Shown here: piece by piece, positions 40,878 through 41,743 of the stretch
How positions within the stretch are numbered: position 1 is the stretch's first letter
Layout: every line of letters starts with the position of its first letter
NCBI GenBank assembly: GCA_943789425.1
Contig: CALSUB010000014.1
Coordinates: forward strand, 1 to 41,743
Direction of reading: 5' to 3'
Source: an uncultured Luminiphilus sp.
GTDB lineage: Bacteria; Pseudomonadota; Gammaproteobacteria; Pseudomonadales; Halieaceae
Length of the DNA: 41,743 nt
Position numbers and translations under genes: made by a program
The notes under the pieces: model-generated
The model's database searches: none
The model's input: the letters and a program-made list of their open reading frames with translations, nothing else
What the model was told of the DNA's origin: nothing

Positions 40878-41743
40878 ACCTTGACCGGTAATTCAGGCGG
40901 CGCTCGGCGCGATAACAGCTCGGGGCCGTCGCGACGAATCACGATATTTTCTTCGTGCACCGTCATTTTGCCCGGTGCATACACCATACCTGGCTCCAGT
41001 GTCATCACCATGCCCTCACGCAAAATCGTATTCTCCCAGGGCGTGAACGAGGGCGGCTCAGTCAGTTGAATTCCTAATCCATGCCCATAACGTCCTACCG
41101 TTTCGCCGATCGCACCAGCAGCTATCAACACTTCATGCATGGCAGCGAATACTTGAGCGCAGGTATTACCGGGCACTGCCGCCTTGAGTCCGGCTTCAGT
41201 GGCCTGCCAAACGGAGTGATGCGCCGTCTTGGCCAAATCATTCACCCCACCAAAACCATAATTACGATCAAAATCGCAAAAGTAACCGTCGAAAGTGCAG
41301 CCGGTATCAAAGATCAACACATCCTCTGTGCTCAACCGACGCCCTGCAGGCGGCGAAATAATATCGTCGTAGCCATGTGGCCCCGCGCCACCCACTAGGT
41401 AAGACACGGTATCGACACCGGCATGTAGGCACTCGATCGTAAAACGCCTAAACAGGTCAGCGTCGCTCATTCCGACCTCTGCAAAAGTGAATAAACGGTC
41501 GAAGACGTCTGACACACACTCGGCGACATATCGAATCTTGTCGATTTCCGCCTCGGACTTCAGCATTCGTACTGCCTGAATCGCAGGTGTCGCATCTATC
41601 ACACACAAACCAGCAACACTCCCCCTGAGTCGATCCATGAGGGACTCGAAATCATTCATTGGCATGCGGATCTTCGTTTCGCGCCCTTTATTCAGCCCCA
41701 ACGTGTGCGATTGGGACTGAGCCAACACCTCCAGCACGGTTTC
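40874..41743 (-). CDS. M24-family metallopeptidase (aminopeptidase P/ectoine hydrolase-like), N-terminus off window
   Basis: The last 289 residues of a pita-bread-fold protein, open to the window edge, so the start is not seen. Five metal ligands are in order: Asp in LIFDTGCTFDG, Asp in YFCDFDRNYGFG, His in RYGHGLGIQLTEPPS, Glu in MTLEPGMVY and Glu in TVHEENIVI. Relatives are Xaa-Pro peptidases, creatinase and ectoine hydrolase. The coupling (4-bp ATGA overlap) to a dimethylglycine/sarcosine dehydrogenase-like gene points to a methylated amino-acid derivative as substrate rather than general peptides, but this is inference. Confidence 0.87.
   Translation of the reverse strand, partial: ETVLEVLAQSQSHTLGLNKGRETKIRMPMNDFESLMDRLRGSVAGLCVIDATPAIQAVRMLKSEAEIDKIRYVAECVSDVFDRLFTFAEVGMSDADLFRRFTIECLHAGVDTVSYLVGGAGPHGYDDIISPPAGRRLSTEDVLIFDTGCTFDGYFCDFDRNYGFGGVNDLAKTAHHSVWQATEAGLKAAVPGNTCAQVFAAMHEVLIAAGAIGETVGRYGHGLGIQLTEPPSFTPWENTILREGMVMTLEPGMVYAPGKMTVHEENIVIRRDGPELLSRRAPPELPVKV

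Noticed and set aside
40874-41743. DMSP lyase DddP, suggested by the M24 fold and the methanethiol locus nearby
   Set aside because: The visible metal-site segments resemble aminopeptidase P/ectoine hydrolase rather than DddP as I know it; the N-terminus is missing, so I do not claim it.
1-41743. CRISPR array, prophage, transposon or defence island
   Set aside because: No regularly spaced repeats, integrases, transposases, phage structural genes or known defence families were found.

Overview
The window looks like a chromosomal segment of a marine-type gammaproteobacterium. The support is a complete-looking tusDCB-tusE 2-thiolation locus, a TrmA/YccA/PCD housekeeping block, a small exosortase of the XrtH type and a LitR-like MerR next to photolyase, a mix common in Cellvibrionales/Halieaceae-like bacteria. 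That placement is inference from gene content only. No CRISPR array, transposase, integrase or rRNA was seen; the only RNA gene found is a tRNA-Leu(UAA).

Layout. (1) 1-6430: a methanethiol-oxidase locus. A partial di-haem MauG/cytochrome c peroxidase gene is divergent from mtoX (SBP56 family) and a SCO/SenC copper chaperone gene; then come a succinate-semialdehyde-type aldehyde dehydrogenase, an O-acetylhomoserine sulfhydrylase (metY) and an alpha/beta hydrolase. (2) 6453-12970 (minus): a catabolic-looking stretch with a frameshifted TauD-type dioxygenase, an SDR protein lacking the YxxxK catalytic pair, a class III CoA-transferase, a DUF4136 lipoprotein, an M28 peptidase and an Old-Yellow-Enzyme family protein. 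(3) 13340-18164 (plus): SIMPL protein, YccA, tusD, tusC (frameshifted), tusB, tusE, trmA, phhB-like PCD, DUF1993. (4) 18209-23249 (minus): alpha/beta hydrolase, dimeric dUTPase, VOC protein, exported cyclase, exported double-VOC protein, VOC protein. (5) 23825-28908: NTP/NDP-carrier-like transporter, an MDR oxidoreductase with an apparent signal peptide, a LysR regulator with a palindromic site in front, and small or hypothetical proteins. (6) 29046-31743: tRNA-Leu, an NSS-family Na+ symporter, exosortase H and its associated membrane protein. (7) 31718-38237: a probable light/DNA-damage module: LitR-like MerR without a B12 motif, a divergent sigma-70 factor sharing a palindrome-rich promoter region, YfcH-type SDR, sirtuin overlapping photolyase, and a cyclase. 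(8) 38394-41743 (minus): a dimethylglycine/sarcosine dehydrogenase-like FAD-GcvT protein with two compensating frameshifts, and an M24 peptidase cut by the window edge.

How it fits together. The left end can handle methanethiol: MtoX oxidises it to formaldehyde, H2S and H2O2; SCO would supply copper and MauG could provide a cofactor-maturation or peroxidase function; MetY could assimilate H2S or CH3SH. The right end couples a probable photoresponsive regulator to a sigma factor and to DNA repair. At least four single-base frame breaks occur in otherwise well-conserved genes (near 6975, 15299-15303, 39477 and 39568-39572). I suspect residual indel errors in the assembly rather than four independent gene losses, but the sequence alone cannot decide.
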